A program made the translations under genes and the position numbers. This document shows, one piece after another, positions 31,446 through 42,006 of a stretch of DNA of 59,326 nucleotides. Source of the DNA: Mesostigma viride (Eukaryota; Streptophyta; Mesostigmatophyceae; Mesostigmatales; Mesostigmataceae); NCBI GenBank assembly GCA_009746045.1, contig RPFO01001693.1, positions 1-59,326 of the forward strand. Reading direction: 5' to 3'. The notes under the pieces were generated by a model. The model saw only the letters and a program-made list of their open reading frames with translations. It was not told where the DNA came from and made no database searches. Each line of letters opens with the position of its first letter. Within the stretch, counting starts at the first letter, position 1.

Positions 31446-33790
31446 CTAGGTATTTATGCATGCCAGCACCCCCCCCTAGGTATTTATGCATGCCAGCACC
31501 CCCCCTAGGTATTTATGCATGCCAGCACCCCACCCGACGTATTTATGCTTGCCAGCACCCCCCCTAGGTATTTATGCATGCCAGCCCCCCCCTAGGTATT
31601 TATGCATGCCAGCACCCCCCCTAGGTATTTATGCATGCCAGCACCCCCCCCTAGGTATTTATGCATGCCAGCATCCCCCCCGACGTATTTATGCATGCCA
31701 GCCCCCCCCCCTAGGTATTTATGCATGCCAGCACCCCCCTAGGTATTTATGCATGCCAGCACCCCCCCTAGGTATTTATGCATGCCAGCCCCCCCCTAGG
31801 TATTTATGCATGCCAGCCCCCCCCCTAGGTATTTATGCATGCCAGCACCCCCCTAGGTATTTATGCATGCCAGCACCCCCCCTCGGTATTTATGCATGCC
31901 AGCACCCCCCTAGGTATTTATGCATGCCAGCACCCCCCCTCGGTATTTATGCATGCCAGCACCCCCCCTCGGTATTTATGCATGCCAGCCCCCCCCCTAG
32001 GTATTTATGCATGCCAGCACCCCCCCTAGGTATTTATGCATGCCAGCACCCCCCCTAGGTATTTATGCATGCCAGCCCCCCCCTAGGTATTTATGCATGC
32101 CAGCACCCCCCCTAGGTATTTATGCATGCCAGCACCCCCCCTAGGTATTTATGCTTGCCAGCACCCCCCCTCGGTATTTATGCATGCCAGCACCCCCCCT
32201 AGGTATTTATGCATGCCAGCACCCCCCCTAGGTATTTATGCATGCCAGCACCCCCCCTCGGTATTTATGCATGCCAGCACCCCCTCTAGGTATTTATGCA
32301 TGCCAGCACCCCCCCTAGGTATTTATGCATGCCAGCACCCCCCCTAGGTATTTATGCATGCCAGCCCCCCCCCTAGGTATTTATGCATGCCAGCACCCCC
32401 CCTAGGTATTTATGCATGCCAGCACCCCCCCTAGGTATTTATGCATGCCAGCACCCCCCCTAGGTATTTATGCATGCCAGCACCCCCCCTAGGTATTTAT
32501 GCATGCCAGCACCCCCCTAGGTATTTATGCATGCCAGCACCCCCCCTAGGTATTTATGCATGCCAGCACCCCCCCTAGGTATTTATGCATGCCAGCACCC
32601 CCCCTCGGTATTTATGCATGCCAGCACCCCCCTCGGTATTTATGCATGCCAGCACCCCCCCTAGGTATTTATGCATGCCAGCACCCCCCCTCGGTATTTA
32701 TGCATGCCAGCACCCCCTCTAGGTATTTATGCATGCCAGCACCCCCCCTAGGTATTTATGCATGCCAGCACCCCCCCTAGGTATTTATGCATGCCAGCAC
32801 CCCCCCTAGGTATTTATGCATGCCAGCACCCCCCCTAGGTATTTATGCATGCCAGCACCCCCCCTAGGTATTTATGCATGCCAGCACCCCCCCTAGGTAT
32901 TTATGCATGCCAGCACCCCCCCTAGGTATTTATGCATGCCAGCCCCCCCCCTAGGTATTTATGCATGCCAGCACCCCACCGACGTATTTATGCATGCCAG
33001 CACCCCCCCTAGGTATTTATGCATGCCAGCACCCCCCCTAGGTATTTATGCATGCCAGCACCCCCCCTAGGTATTTATGCATGCCAGCACCCCCCATAGG
33101 TATTTATGCATGCCAGCACCCCCCTAGGTATTTATGCATGCCAGCACCCCCCCATAGGTATTTATGCATGCCAGCACCCCCCCATAGGTATTTATGCATG
33201 CCAGCACCCCCCCTAGGTATTTATGCATGCCAGCACCCCCCCTAGGTATTTATGCATGCCAGCACCCCCTTCTAGGTATTTATGCATGCCAGCACCCCCC
33301 TAGGTATTTATGCATGCCAGCACCCCCCCTAGGTATTTATGCATGCCAGCACCCCCCTAGGTATTTATGCATGCCAGCACCCCCCCCTAGGTATTTATGC
33401 TTGCCAGCACCCCCCCTCGGTATTTATGCATGCCAGCACCCCCTCTAGGTATTTATGCATGCCAGCACCCCCCCTAGGTATTTATGCATGCCAGCACCCC
33501 CCCTAGGTATTTATGCATGCCAGCACCCCCCCTAGGTATTATATGCCGGAACCTTTTGCCGCCTAGGCAAATCCCCACTATTTTGCCCGGAATAACCACT
33601 TCCGAGTATTTATGCATGCCAGCACCCCACCCGACGTATTTATGCTTGCCAGCACCCCCCCTAGGTATTTATGCATGCCAGCACCCCCCCCTAGGTATTT
33701 ATGCATGCCAGCACCCCACCCGACGTATTTATGCTTGCCAGCACCCCCCCCTAGGTATTTATGCATGCCAGCACCCCCCCCTAGGTATTT
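31445..33790 (+). repeat. 29-31-bp minisatellite with variable C-run, about 75 copies
   Basis: The unit is TAGGTATTTATGCATGCCAG followed by CACCCCCC with 4-9 C residues, so length varies by C slippage. Its core TGCATGCCAGCACCCC is the reverse complement of the core of the 30-bp arrays. Variants with TCGG, GACG and CTTGCC spread as small blocks. A unique 60-bp stretch interrupts it at 33541-33605. Confidence 0.97.
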
Positions 33791-34526
33791 ATCCTTCCCT
33801 CCTTCCCTCCTTCCCTCCTTCCCTCCTTCCCTCCTTCCCTCCTTCCCTCCTTCCCTCCTTCCCTCCTTCCCTCCTTCCCTCCTTCCCTCCTTCCCTCCTT
33901 CCCTCCTTCCCTCCTTCCCTCCTTCCCTCCTTCCCTCCTTCCCTCCTTCCCTCCTTCCCTCCTCCTTTCCCTACTCCTTTCCCTCCTTCCCTCCTTCCCT
34001 CCTTCCTCCTTCCCTTCTTCCCTCCTTCCCTCCTTCCCTCCTTCCCTCCTTCCCTCCTTCCCTCCTTCCCTCCTTCCCTCCTTCCCTCCTTCCCTCCTTC
34101 CCTCCTTCCCTCCTTCCCTCCTTCCCTCCTTCCCTCCTTCCCTCCTTCCCTCCTTCCCTCCTTCCCTCCTTCCCTCCTTCCCTCCTTCCCTCCTTCCCTC
34201 CTTCCCTCCTTCCCTCCTTCCCTCCTTCCCTCCTTCCCTCCTCCTTTCCCTACTCCTTTCCCTCCTTCCCTCCTTCCCTCCTTCCTCCTTCCCTTCTTCC
34301 CTCCTTCCCTCCTTCCCTCCTTCCCTCCTCCTTTCCCTACTCCTTTCCCTCCTTCCCTCCTTCCCTCCTTCCTCCTTCCCTTCTTCCCTCCTTCCCTCCT
34401 TCCCTCCTTCCCTCCCTCCCTCCCTCCCTCCCTCCCTCCCTCCCTCCCTACTTCCCTCCTTCCCTCCTTCCCTACCTCCCTCCTTCCCTCCTTCCCTCCC
34501 TCCCTCCCTCCCTCCCTCCCTCCCAC
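33790..34526 (+). repeat. Pyrimidine microsatellite (CCTTCCCT)n then (CCCT)n
   Basis: About 730 bp of pure C/T on the plus strand with a period of eight, later four. A variant block (CTCCTTTCCCTACTCCTTTC) occurs three times, near 33960, 34240 and 34327. Such homopurine/homopyrimidine tracts can form triplex DNA. Long Pro/Ser/Leu and Gly/Arg/Glu frames are by-products. Confidence 0.97.
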
Positions 34527-34617
34527 CTGCTGGGCAACTTGGATTTAATTCTGTCACCCGGCACAATTTTCTCACACGCATGTAGTGGTATTCTTATTAA
34601 TCTCATGCCAACGGCCG

Positions 34618-34993
34618 TTGGACCTGAAAAACTAAATGTGGAAAATATGTAATCCTTGTAATTCTGATTGCAACGTTTTTGCGCATTCCTTGCAGATTCC
34701 ACGTCGCCACACAAGATTCGCGTCTGTCAACCACCTGCAAGGTACTTGTTTTATTATTATGCGTTTTTTGGGCAGTCGCTCCCTCTTCTGATTTTCTTGA
34801 TGCCAACGGCCGTTGGACTTGCAAAATCAGTTTCCATCATTGCTGTTGTGATTTACGTGATGCCAACGGCCGTTGGACCTCCAAAAAAAAGTTCCAATTT
34901 TTTTTGCGTTATTGATTATACGCCAGTTTTATCAGCCGTTGCATTACGACGTTTTTATCTTAACTTCATTGCTGTAATGCCAACGGCCGTTGG
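34618..34993 (+). promoter_or_regulatory. Four palindromes upstream of the small gene at 35102
   Basis: CCAACGGCCGTTGG at 34618, 34803, 34863 and 34980, each preceded by ATG and followed by a short sequence ending AAAA. The last is about 110 bp upstream of the start codon at 35102. Confidence 0.55.
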
Positions 34994-35101
34994 CGTTGTA
35001 AAATAAAATTGTACTCCGGCTGATGAATTAATCCGCCCCTGAAGTTACTAGGTTTACTTACATTGGTTGTGCCAGTTGTGCTTCACGTGCAGTTTTTTTC
35101 A

Positions 35102-35356
35102 ATGGAGAAAGACAAGGACGTTTCGGTGTCGAACCAGGAGAGAGAGGCAGTTGAACGGGGGGCCAAAAAACTGCCAGCCGAAGTTGTTAGAGCGATTGAG
35201 AAATTTTGGGATTCAATTCCAGCCATGGTTGTGATGAAAAAAGATGATGTACAAGCTGAAGTGGACGAAATGCCGGCCTTAATTTCCGACGATGAAGGGG
35301 ATGGTGTCAACTTTATTCAACCGGGAAACAAACGTAAACTGAAACGCAAAAAGTAG
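35102..35356 (+). CDS. Small acidic protein with basic C-terminal tail (hypothetical)
   Basis: 84 codons starting MEKDKDVSVSNQEREAVERG. I do not recognise a family. The centre is acidic and helical-looking (EMPALISDDEGDGVNF) and the end is a lysine/arginine cluster, KRKLKRKK, which looks like a nuclear localisation signal. A CAG followed by a T-run (GTGCAGTTTTTTTCAATG) lies just upstream of the ATG, as for other genes of this island. It is followed by about 180 bp before the MYND gene, on the same strand. It could be a free-standing small nuclear protein or the first exon of the MYND gene; no clear donor site supports the latter. Confidence 0.5.
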   Translation: MEKDKDVSVSNQEREAVERGAKKLPAEVVRAIEKFWDSIPAMVVMKKDDVQAEVDEMPALISDDEGDGVNFIQPGNKRKLKRKK

Positions 35357-35536
35357 TGCGACCTAAGATGTTTTTAAATGTATATGCCAATTTAATGAAA
35401 TCATTTTCTGAGGTTGTGAAGGACCTGACTGTTTTAAAAATGAATGATTACAATAAATTAGGCAAACACACTAATGGGAAAACGCGTTTTTTTGGCCGCG
35501 ATGTAAATCTTTTTGTTCGTTTTTTCCCTGAAAAAG

Positions 35537-36313
35537 ATGGCCGAGATCGCGAATGAGTCCGAGATCGTGAATGAAGTCTACGGAAGCGTCCTTCAAAACG
35601 TTTACAAACAAGTTCGCTTTCTGTCGCGTGGCATATTCGAGGAAGTTCGTGTCGCGCAGGAGAAGACAGGCCGCCACTTGGCCGTTTTATTGGCGTTTGA
35701 TTCGTTCAGCCAAATGGAGAGGGTTATGTACGCCCAGCTAGCTGATATGAACTTCTGTATTCAAGAGGGTTTTTTCGTACCACAGATGGATCTAAGAGCG
35801 CCAATAGACCCAACGAGGGAGTTCCGCCTTTTGGTGTCGTTCATTACAAAGGGGCCAAAGATAGAGTTGGGGGAAGAGGAAGGGGCTCAGCTTGGGTGCA
35901 CCTACAAGCGCGCATTTTACCCGAATGTTACGTCTTCCCTGCGCGTGAGGGCTGATGCGTGTGTAGGGGCAGAAGTACCCCTCAACATGAACTTTTTCTT
36001 GCTCTCTGACCCGATCGTGAGGGATGGGGATCCCATGCGTGGTATGCGAAATTGCTCCAAGGAGGGGTGTGGGTGCGACACAGGCCCTCAGAAGTGGTGT
36101 AGAGGATGTAGGGATGCCAGATATTGCAGTGAGGAGTGCCAGCGTGCTGACTGGAGTAGGCATAAGGATAGATGCGAACGTCTGAGGCAAGCAAGACAGG
36201 GGCTGGCAGGGGTGATAAGGGGGGTAAACAGGACGACCATACTGGATGGAACTCAGGTCGACTTCTCTGAGGTCGACTTCTCCTTCACCTTCTACTACGG
36301 TTCTTCCTCATAG
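35537..36313 (+). CDS. MYND zinc-finger protein 1
   Basis: 258 codons from ATG 35537 (MAEIANESEIVNEVYG). MYND fingers bind two zinc ions and usually recruit partner proteins through proline-rich peptides. The finger is near residues 170-215: CSKEGCG, then WCRGCRDARYCSEECQRADW and HKDRC. The N-terminal domain (about 15-115) contains GRHLAVLLAFDSF, QLADMNF and EFRLLVSF, all shared with the second MYND gene 6.5 kb downstream, so the pair are paralogues with a conserved unnamed N-terminal domain. The tail is short and ends in an aromatic-rich stretch. Apparently intronless. Whether it is nuclear or cytoplasmic cannot be told. Confidence 0.8.
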   Translation: MAEIANESEIVNEVYGSVLQNVYKQVRFLSRGIFEEVRVAQEKTGRHLAVLLAFDSFSQMERVMYAQLADMNFCIQEGFFVPQMDLRAPIDPTREFRLLVSFITKGPKIELGEEEGAQLGCTYKRAFYPNVTSSLRVRADACVGAEVPLNMNFFLLSDPIVRDGDPMRGMRNCSKEGCGCDTGPQKWCRGCRDARYCSEECQRADWSRHKDRCERLRQARQGLAGVIRGVNRTTILDGTQVDFSEVDFSFTFYYGSSS

Positions 36314-36392
36314 AAAAACTGGAAATGTAGAGTAATAATTTGCTTTTGAGGATAACTGGACGCATTTTGGATTTGAAATTTGTGTATTTAGT

Positions 36393-36530
36393 CCTGATTT
36401 GTGTTGTAAAATGGTGTAATGGTGAATTCTCTTTTTACTTTGAAATTGGAATAAAATTGACCTGATTTGTGTTGTAAAATGGTGTAATAGTGGATTCTCC
36501 TTTCACTTTGAAATTGGAATAAAATTGACT
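36393..36530 (+). repeat. 68-bp tandem duplication downstream of MYND gene 1
   Basis: CCTGATTTGTGTTGTAAAAT starts at 36393 and 36461. AT-rich with AATAAAA near each 3' end, possibly a duplicated polyadenylation region. Confidence 0.85.
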
Positions 36531-36578
36531 TTCGTTTTCTCTCATGCGACTGTAGTGGGTTAAACAACAATTAGTGAC

Positions 36579-36592
36579 CCAACGGCCGTTAG
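36579..36592 (+). promoter_or_regulatory. Palindrome (one mismatch) upstream of F-box gene 1
   Basis: CCAACGGCCGTTAG, followed by GGATTGGAAA. It is about 120 bp upstream of ATG 36714, with GTGCAG at 36679-36684 between them. Confidence 0.5.
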
Positions 36593-36713
36593 GGATTGGA
36601 AACCTCGCCTAACGTTTGCATATTTTCTTTCCGACCAAACCTCATTTTTTTTAAAGGATGGACGTCGATGTATGTTATGTGCAGAGGGGACAAGTTTGAC
36701 GTCGGGGCCGATA

Positions 36714-37619
36714 ATGGAAGGGGATATCTCACTGCCGTGGGAAATTTGGACCGAAGTCGCAGCTTTTATGGAGGCGCCCGACGTAGCCCGCTTTGAAGCA
36801 GTTTGTAGAGGGGCTAGGGAAGCGGTGTCGGGGAGGTATGAACCCCAATTCAGCTTTAAGTTAATTTCTGGGTTCGTGGACGCATTCGGGGATGGTCCTC
36901 GTACATTGATAACTGAGTCTCTTTTCCGAGAATTGTATGGCGGGCAAGTAAAGTGTGCAAGCGCTGATATCACCCCCTACACACTCGTCACAAGGGGAAT
37001 GTATTTTAAGGTATATTGTGAAGAAGTTGAGGAGGTGTTAGGACGCCAGCCAGCACCAGAGGGACATGCACGAGTAAGGACGATGGGAGGGTTGTTCAGG
37101 TCCGAGCGTGCTGAGAGGAGACGTGTGTTGGAGAGGAATTGGAGGGGGTGGACAGCTCGCTTACGCCAATTGGGAAAGGAAATGGATGACTTGTACGATA
37201 ATTATGAACTATGGGGGTTAAGGAGCATTTTCTGGTTCTGCGATACTCCTTATGACCCGGATGAGGACATTTTTTTTCCTCCGGGGAGGAGAGCGCGTAG
37301 GGAGGCAGAATGGGTGAAGCTTTTGGAGGGGCTGCCTCTGGAGGGGGGAGGAATGGCATGTGCAGTTCTGATCATGGGATTTGATGAGAACGCAGACATG
37401 AAGGCCTTATTAGAGAGGAGGTGTAGGGAGGAGGATATGGCAAGCGTTTTGGTGGAGTTAGCTATGCAGGTCCTCAGCGGAACAATCTTCCCCCCGGATT
37501 ATCTCAAGTTTTTTGGGGGGAAGAAGGCACGCTTGCTGTATTTGGCCGAGAGTAGTATGTACAAGTGGAAAGGGGACATGATGTTGTGTTTGGATGAGGA
37601 TTCTGAAGAGGTTGAATGA
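36714..37619 (+). CDS. F-box-like protein 1
   Basis: 301 codons from ATG 36714 (MEGDISLPWEIWTEVAAF). Residues about 7-42, LPWEIW...DVARFEAVCRGAREAV, fit the F-box pattern; F-box proteins bring substrates to SCF ubiquitin ligases by binding SKP1. The rest is a charged, largely helical domain containing NYELWGLRSIFWF and LLEGLPLEGGGMACAVLI, which align with matching segments of the second F-box gene (IWGLKSMLYF and YLESLPLD). They define a shared C-terminal domain I cannot name. No LRR, WD or kelch repeats are seen. The ATG follows a possible splice-acceptor-like GTGCAG by about 30 bases. Appears intronless. Confidence 0.7.
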   Translation: MEGDISLPWEIWTEVAAFMEAPDVARFEAVCRGAREAVSGRYEPQFSFKLISGFVDAFGDGPRTLITESLFRELYGGQVKCASADITPYTLVTRGMYFKVYCEEVEEVLGRQPAPEGHARVRTMGGLFRSERAERRRVLERNWRGWTARLRQLGKEMDDLYDNYELWGLRSIFWFCDTPYDPDEDIFFPPGRRARREAEWVKLLEGLPLEGGGMACAVLIMGFDENADMKALLERRCREEDMASVLVELAMQVLSGTIFPPDYLKFFGGKKARLLYLAESSMYKWKGDMMLCLDEDSEEVE

Positions 37620-37800
37620 TGAAACATAAATTTCATTCATAAATTTTGAATTCTAATATTGAATGAAATTCGCCAATTTTTGATGATGTGTAAAGCTGAT
37701 GGCTAAATAATTCAATAAAACACAAAGGGGACTTAATGTTGAGGTTGAATGGTGAAAGATAAATTTCATTAATAAATTTTGAATTCTAATATTGAGTTCT
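37607..37800 (+). repeat. Duplicated 3' end and AT-rich trailer of F-box gene 1
   Basis: GAGGTTGAATGATGAAA (stop codon region) with its trailer is repeated about 134 bp downstream at 37741, including the shared ATAAATTTTGAATTCTAATA. Palindromes follow at 37889, 37987 and 38356 (last with one mismatch). No gene is seen between 37800 and 40824 apart from repeats. Confidence 0.8.
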
Positions 37801-38128
37801 AAAGCTGGGTTTGATCATTTAATTATCTCTAATTCTGTCAACTGTCACATATATATAAATTTGACATGAATTCGGCATTTTTTGGATTCCAACGGCCGTT
37901 GGACCTCAAAAAACATTTCTAGTGTGGTTAAAAAGTTGTGGGTATTTTGTTAAATGGAGTGACCAATGGTTGTGATTTATTTGATGCCAACGGCCGTTGG
38001 ACCTTGACAAACATTGCTAGTGTAGCGCAACAGTGGTGGATAATTTGTTTAATGGAGGGGCCGTCGCATCTGCTTGTGATTTTTTTAAGCTGAACAGTCA
38101 CCGAAAATGTCGACATTATTTCTCCACA

Positions 38129-38313
38129 CCCACAAAAAACTCGTTCCGGAACTGTTCGAAGCGAATAGCACTGACAGGGTTCGAACCCAGGTCCACATTG
38201 ATGTTGGGGAGTGAGGTAGGCCAGCCATCATGTTCCGCACACAAATCTGGCTCGACTCCGATCCCTGGCAGTGCTCTTCGCTTCGATCAGGTCCGGAACG
38301 AGTTTTTTGTGGG
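38129..38313. mobile_element. 185-bp foldback/MITE-like element
   Basis: The 22 bases beginning CCCACAAAAAACTCGTTCCG at 38129 recur in reverse complement at 38292-38313, and imperfect pairing continues inward to arms of about 60 bp. The loop side of the left arm contains GGTTCGAACCC, identical to a tRNA B-box core, but no tRNA cloverleaf can be drawn. No clear target duplication was found. Confidence 0.7.
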
Positions 38314-38659
38314 GTTGGGGCAATAAATACTCTTTTACCGGGAAGAGGCGTAATGCCAACGGGCGTTGGACCTGAAAAATTGTGTGGTTAAATCAAGTGA
38401 CAGAATATGAATGTGATTTATTTTACATTTAAAAACATATGTTATTTGGGAGGACAAGAAAGTTGGTTTTTGAGGTGTGTGTATCTTACGGTTTTGAGAT
38501 GGAGGAAACCTCTAACAATCCTGATGCTCTCGTGATCGTGTTTTGTTTATGTGATATCTGTCAAGGCAGCAAGGAGAGGAGTCGCCCGTTGCTGAGAAGC
38601 TGAGGACAACTGTACTGGAAAGGTATGTGGACAAGGACAACTGTGGGTGTGGGGGGAAC

Positions 38660-40720
38660 AGCTTGGTGGACACTATTTCTGACTGGTCCGTAAGGCCTCT
38701 ACCCGAAGGGGGTTGTGAGCCAACGGCCGTTGGAATTGGAAAAACATTATCTTATGCTTTTTATTCGTTTGATAGGGTGGCAAGCAGCCAGGATGTGTCT
38801 TTCATGCAGCTTAGTGGTGGCTATTACCATTTTTCTTCCAAGAAAGGCCTCCAAAAAATCTAGCTGAGCATAAAGATGGGCTTGACTGGTTCGTAAGGCA
38901 TCCACCCTTCCCAGAGGGGGGTTGTGAGCCAACGGCCGTTGGAATTGGAAAAACATTATCATGTGCATTTCATTCGTTTCATTGGGTGGCAATAAGGCAG
39001 GATGTGTCTTTCATGCAGCTTAGTGGTGGCTATTTACCATTTTTCTTCCAAGAAAGGCCTCCAAAAATATAGCTGAGCATAAAGATGTGGTTGAATGGTT
39101 CGTAAGGCATCCACCCTTCCCACAGGGGGGTTGTGAGCCAACGGCCGTTGGAATTGGAAAAACATTATCATGTGCATTTGATTCTTTTCATTTGGTGGCA
39201 GTAAGGCAGGATGCGTCTTTCATGCAGCTTAGTGAAGGTTATTACCATGTGCCTTCCAAGAAAGGCCTCCAAAAATCTAGCTGAGCATAAAGATGTGGTT
39301 GACTGGTTCGTAAGGCATCCACCCTTCCCACACGGGGGTTGTGAGCCAACGGCCGTTAGACTTGAAAAAAATTATCATGTGCATTTCATTCGTTTCATTT
39401 GGTGGCAATAAGGCAGGATGTGTCTTTCATGCAGCTTAGTGGTGGCTATTTACCATTTTTCTTCCAAGAAAGGCCTCTGAAAAATCTAGCTGAGCATAAA
39501 GATGGGCTTGACTGGTTCGTAAGGCATCCACCCTTCCCAGAGGGGGGTTGTGAGCCAACGGCCGTTGGACTTGAAAAACATTATCATGTGCATTTCATTC
39601 CTTTGAGTGGGTTGGCAATCAGCCAGGATGTATCTTTCATTCAGCTTAGTGGTGGCTATTACCATTTTTCTTCCAAGAAAGGCCTCCAAAAATCTAGCTG
39701 AGCATAAAGATGTGGTTGACTGGTTCGTAAGGCATCCACCCTTCCCACACGGGGGTTGTGAGCCAACGGCCGTTAGACTTGAAAAAAATTATCATGTGCA
39801 TTTCATTCGTTTCATTTGGTGGCAATAAGGCAGGATGTGTCTTTCATGCAGCTTAGTGAAGGTTATTACCATGTGCCTTCCAAGAAAGGCCTCCAAAAAT
39901 CTAGCTGAGCATAAAGATGTGGTTGACTGGTTCGTAAGGCATCCACCCTTCCCAGAGGGGGGTTGTGAGCCAACGGCCGTTGGAATTGGAAAAACATTAT
40001 CATGTGCATTTCATTCGTTTCATTGGGTGGCAATAAGGCAGGATGTGTCTTTCATGCAGCTTAGTGATGGCTATTTACCATTTTTCTTCCAAGCAAGGCC
40101 TCCAAAAATCTAGCTGAGCATAAAGATGTGGTTGACTGGTTCGTAAGGCCTCCACCCTTCCCATAGGGGGGTTGTGAGCCAACGGCCGTTAGACTTGAAA
40201 AACATTATCATGTGCATTTCATTCGTTTAATTGGGTGGCAATAAGGCAGGATGTGTCTTTTATGCAGCTTAGTGGTGGCTATCACCATTTTTCTTCCAAG
40301 AAAGGCCTCTGAAAAATCTACCTGAGCATAAAGATGGGCTTGACTGGTTCGTAAGGCCTCCACCCTTCCCATAGGCGGGTTGTGAGCCAACGGCCGTTGG
40401 AATTGGAAAAACATTATCATGTGCATTTCATTCTTTTCATTTTGTGGCAGTAAGGCAGGATGTGTCTTTCATGCAGCTTAGTGATGGTTATTACCATTTT
40501 TCTTCCAAGAAAGGCCTCCAAAAATGAGCATAAAGATGGGCTTGACTGGTTCGTAAGGCATCCACCCTTCCCACAGGGGGGTTGTGAGCCAACGGCCGTT
40601 AGACTTGAAAAACATTATCATGTGCATTTTATTCTTTTCATGTGGCAGTAAGGCAGGATGTGTCTTTTAAGCAGCTTAGTGGTGGTTATAACAATTTTTC
40701 TGCCCATTAAGGGCCAGAAA
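38660..40720 (+). repeat. 208-bp tandem satellite, ten copies, each with one palindrome
   Basis: Palindromes at about 38720, 38931, 39137, 39345, 39556, 39763, 39970, 40180, 40389 and 40590, each preceded by GGGGGTTGTGAG and followed by ATTGGAAAAACATTATC or ACTTGAAAAAC. Four copies carry GTTAG instead of GTTGG, in an alternating pattern suggesting block duplication. Confidence 0.95.
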
Positions 40721-40823
40721 AAGATGAAGATGTGTTTAAAAAAATGTGTATCCTGTGGCACGAATAATTCGTAGTGAATAGGATGCCTCAAAATACTGTT
40801 TTGGCTGGTGTGTATGCAGGCGA

Positions 40824-41782
40824 ATGGGAGTAGGGGAGAGCAAGCAGAAGAGGCAGACGGAGGACAAGGGCGCCTCCTGCGAGGTTGGAGCTAACAAGAG
40901 GACGGAGATGGTGGCTGTGCTTCACCTGATGGATATGCCGCTGGAGGTGGTAACGCATGTTGCCAGTTTCCTAGGCTTGATTGATCAGGCACGTTTTGAG
41001 TGCGTGAGTCGGAAGGCGCAAGCTGCGGTTGCTGGGCTTGGCTGTCGATGGCGGGTATTTTGTGTTTCGGTGGCGGACAGAAGAGTGCCACGAGTGCCAT
41101 TTACGCCGTATTTGTGGTCTACTAGACCATTTCACGCGTATCTAGGGAAGGAGCAGCTGGCGGAAAGGGGGGGGCGTTCCGAAGGGTCTGTCTGGAGACG
41201 TTTGACAGAATGACTGCAGTTCGGGGTTACTGGGAGGATTGGTCCCGTGACTTTCGAGACGAGAGGTGTATGTGGGAGGTGTATTTTGACGTAAGCGAGC
41301 TCGAGAGAGACGAGGACTTAAAACAGCAAGTTGAGGAGAGGGAAAAGGTGGCTAAGGAGATGGAGATGCTGGCTGCTAATGAGTATATATGGGGATTGAA
41401 GAGCATGCTCTACTTTTCGAACGAACGTACCAATCGCGGTTTTCGTGATTGGCTGACGCCGTCGTACTTGGAGAGTCTTCCTCTGGATGCCGCCGAATTT
41501 GGACTGGCGCTGTGGCTGTTGGACAGAGGGGAGACGTCTACTGATGTGACGTCTGAGGGTTTAAGGCTTCTGGAGGACAGGAATAGAGGGGTTGAGAACC
41601 TCGTGGCCGAAATTGTCATACAAAAATTTACACAGAAAGCTAAAGCTAGTGGGGAATGGGACGAATGGGAAGATGGATCCGAAATCCTTCGCTTTTGCGG
41701 GGATGAGAATGAGGTGGAACTTGATTTCTATATCAGGGATTTGGCAAGGGTGGGGAGTTGGGCCGATTTTGCCCAGAATTGA
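40824..41782 (+). CDS. F-box-like protein 2 (one frame break in a G8 run)
   Basis: ATG 40824 opens MGVGESKQKRQTEDKG, a basic leader, then an F-box at residues about 33-72 (MDMPLEVVTHVASFLG...ARFECVSRKAQAAV). The frame leaves near the G8 run at about 41167-41174 and continues one base out of step; read through, the product (about 319 residues) aligns with F-box gene 1, including the IWGLKSMLYF and YLESLPLD segments. Segment length is 3n+2, so one base is missing relative to an intact gene. This may be a sequencing error. The presumed role is as for gene 1: SCF substrate adaptor. TATGCAG lies eight bases upstream of the ATG. Confidence 0.65.
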
Positions 41783-41924
41783 CGAGAAGCCTCTTTTCTT
41801 GTCCGATTGGAGGGATACCTATTTCGATTAGGAGTTTTGTGGATGATGTATCAATAATTTTAATCTTCAATTTTGCTATATGAGGCCGTCATCAATCGTT
41901 GACTTTGGGTGTGATTTTCTTGCG

Positions 41925-41938
41925 CCAACGGCCGTTGG
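41925..41938 (+). promoter_or_regulatory. Palindrome upstream of MYND gene 2
   Basis: CCAACGGCCGTTGG followed by GATGGAGAAATG; 68 bp separate it from ATG 42007, and GCCGCAG lies seven to thirteen bases before that ATG. Confidence 0.55.
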
Positions 41939-42006
41939 GATGGAGAAATGTCAAAAGGGGGGTTGAAAATATTACTTACGTATTACGCACGTGCCGCAGG
42001 GGAGGG

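Noticed and set aside
27556-33790. CRISPR array
   Set aside because: Unit lengths of about 30 bp are CRISPR-like but there are no unique spacers and no cas genes; they are head-to-tail minisatellites in eukaryotic DNA.
33790-34526. Collagen-like or Pro-rich protein
   Set aside because: Pure C/T microsatellite; the open frames carry no information beyond the repeat.
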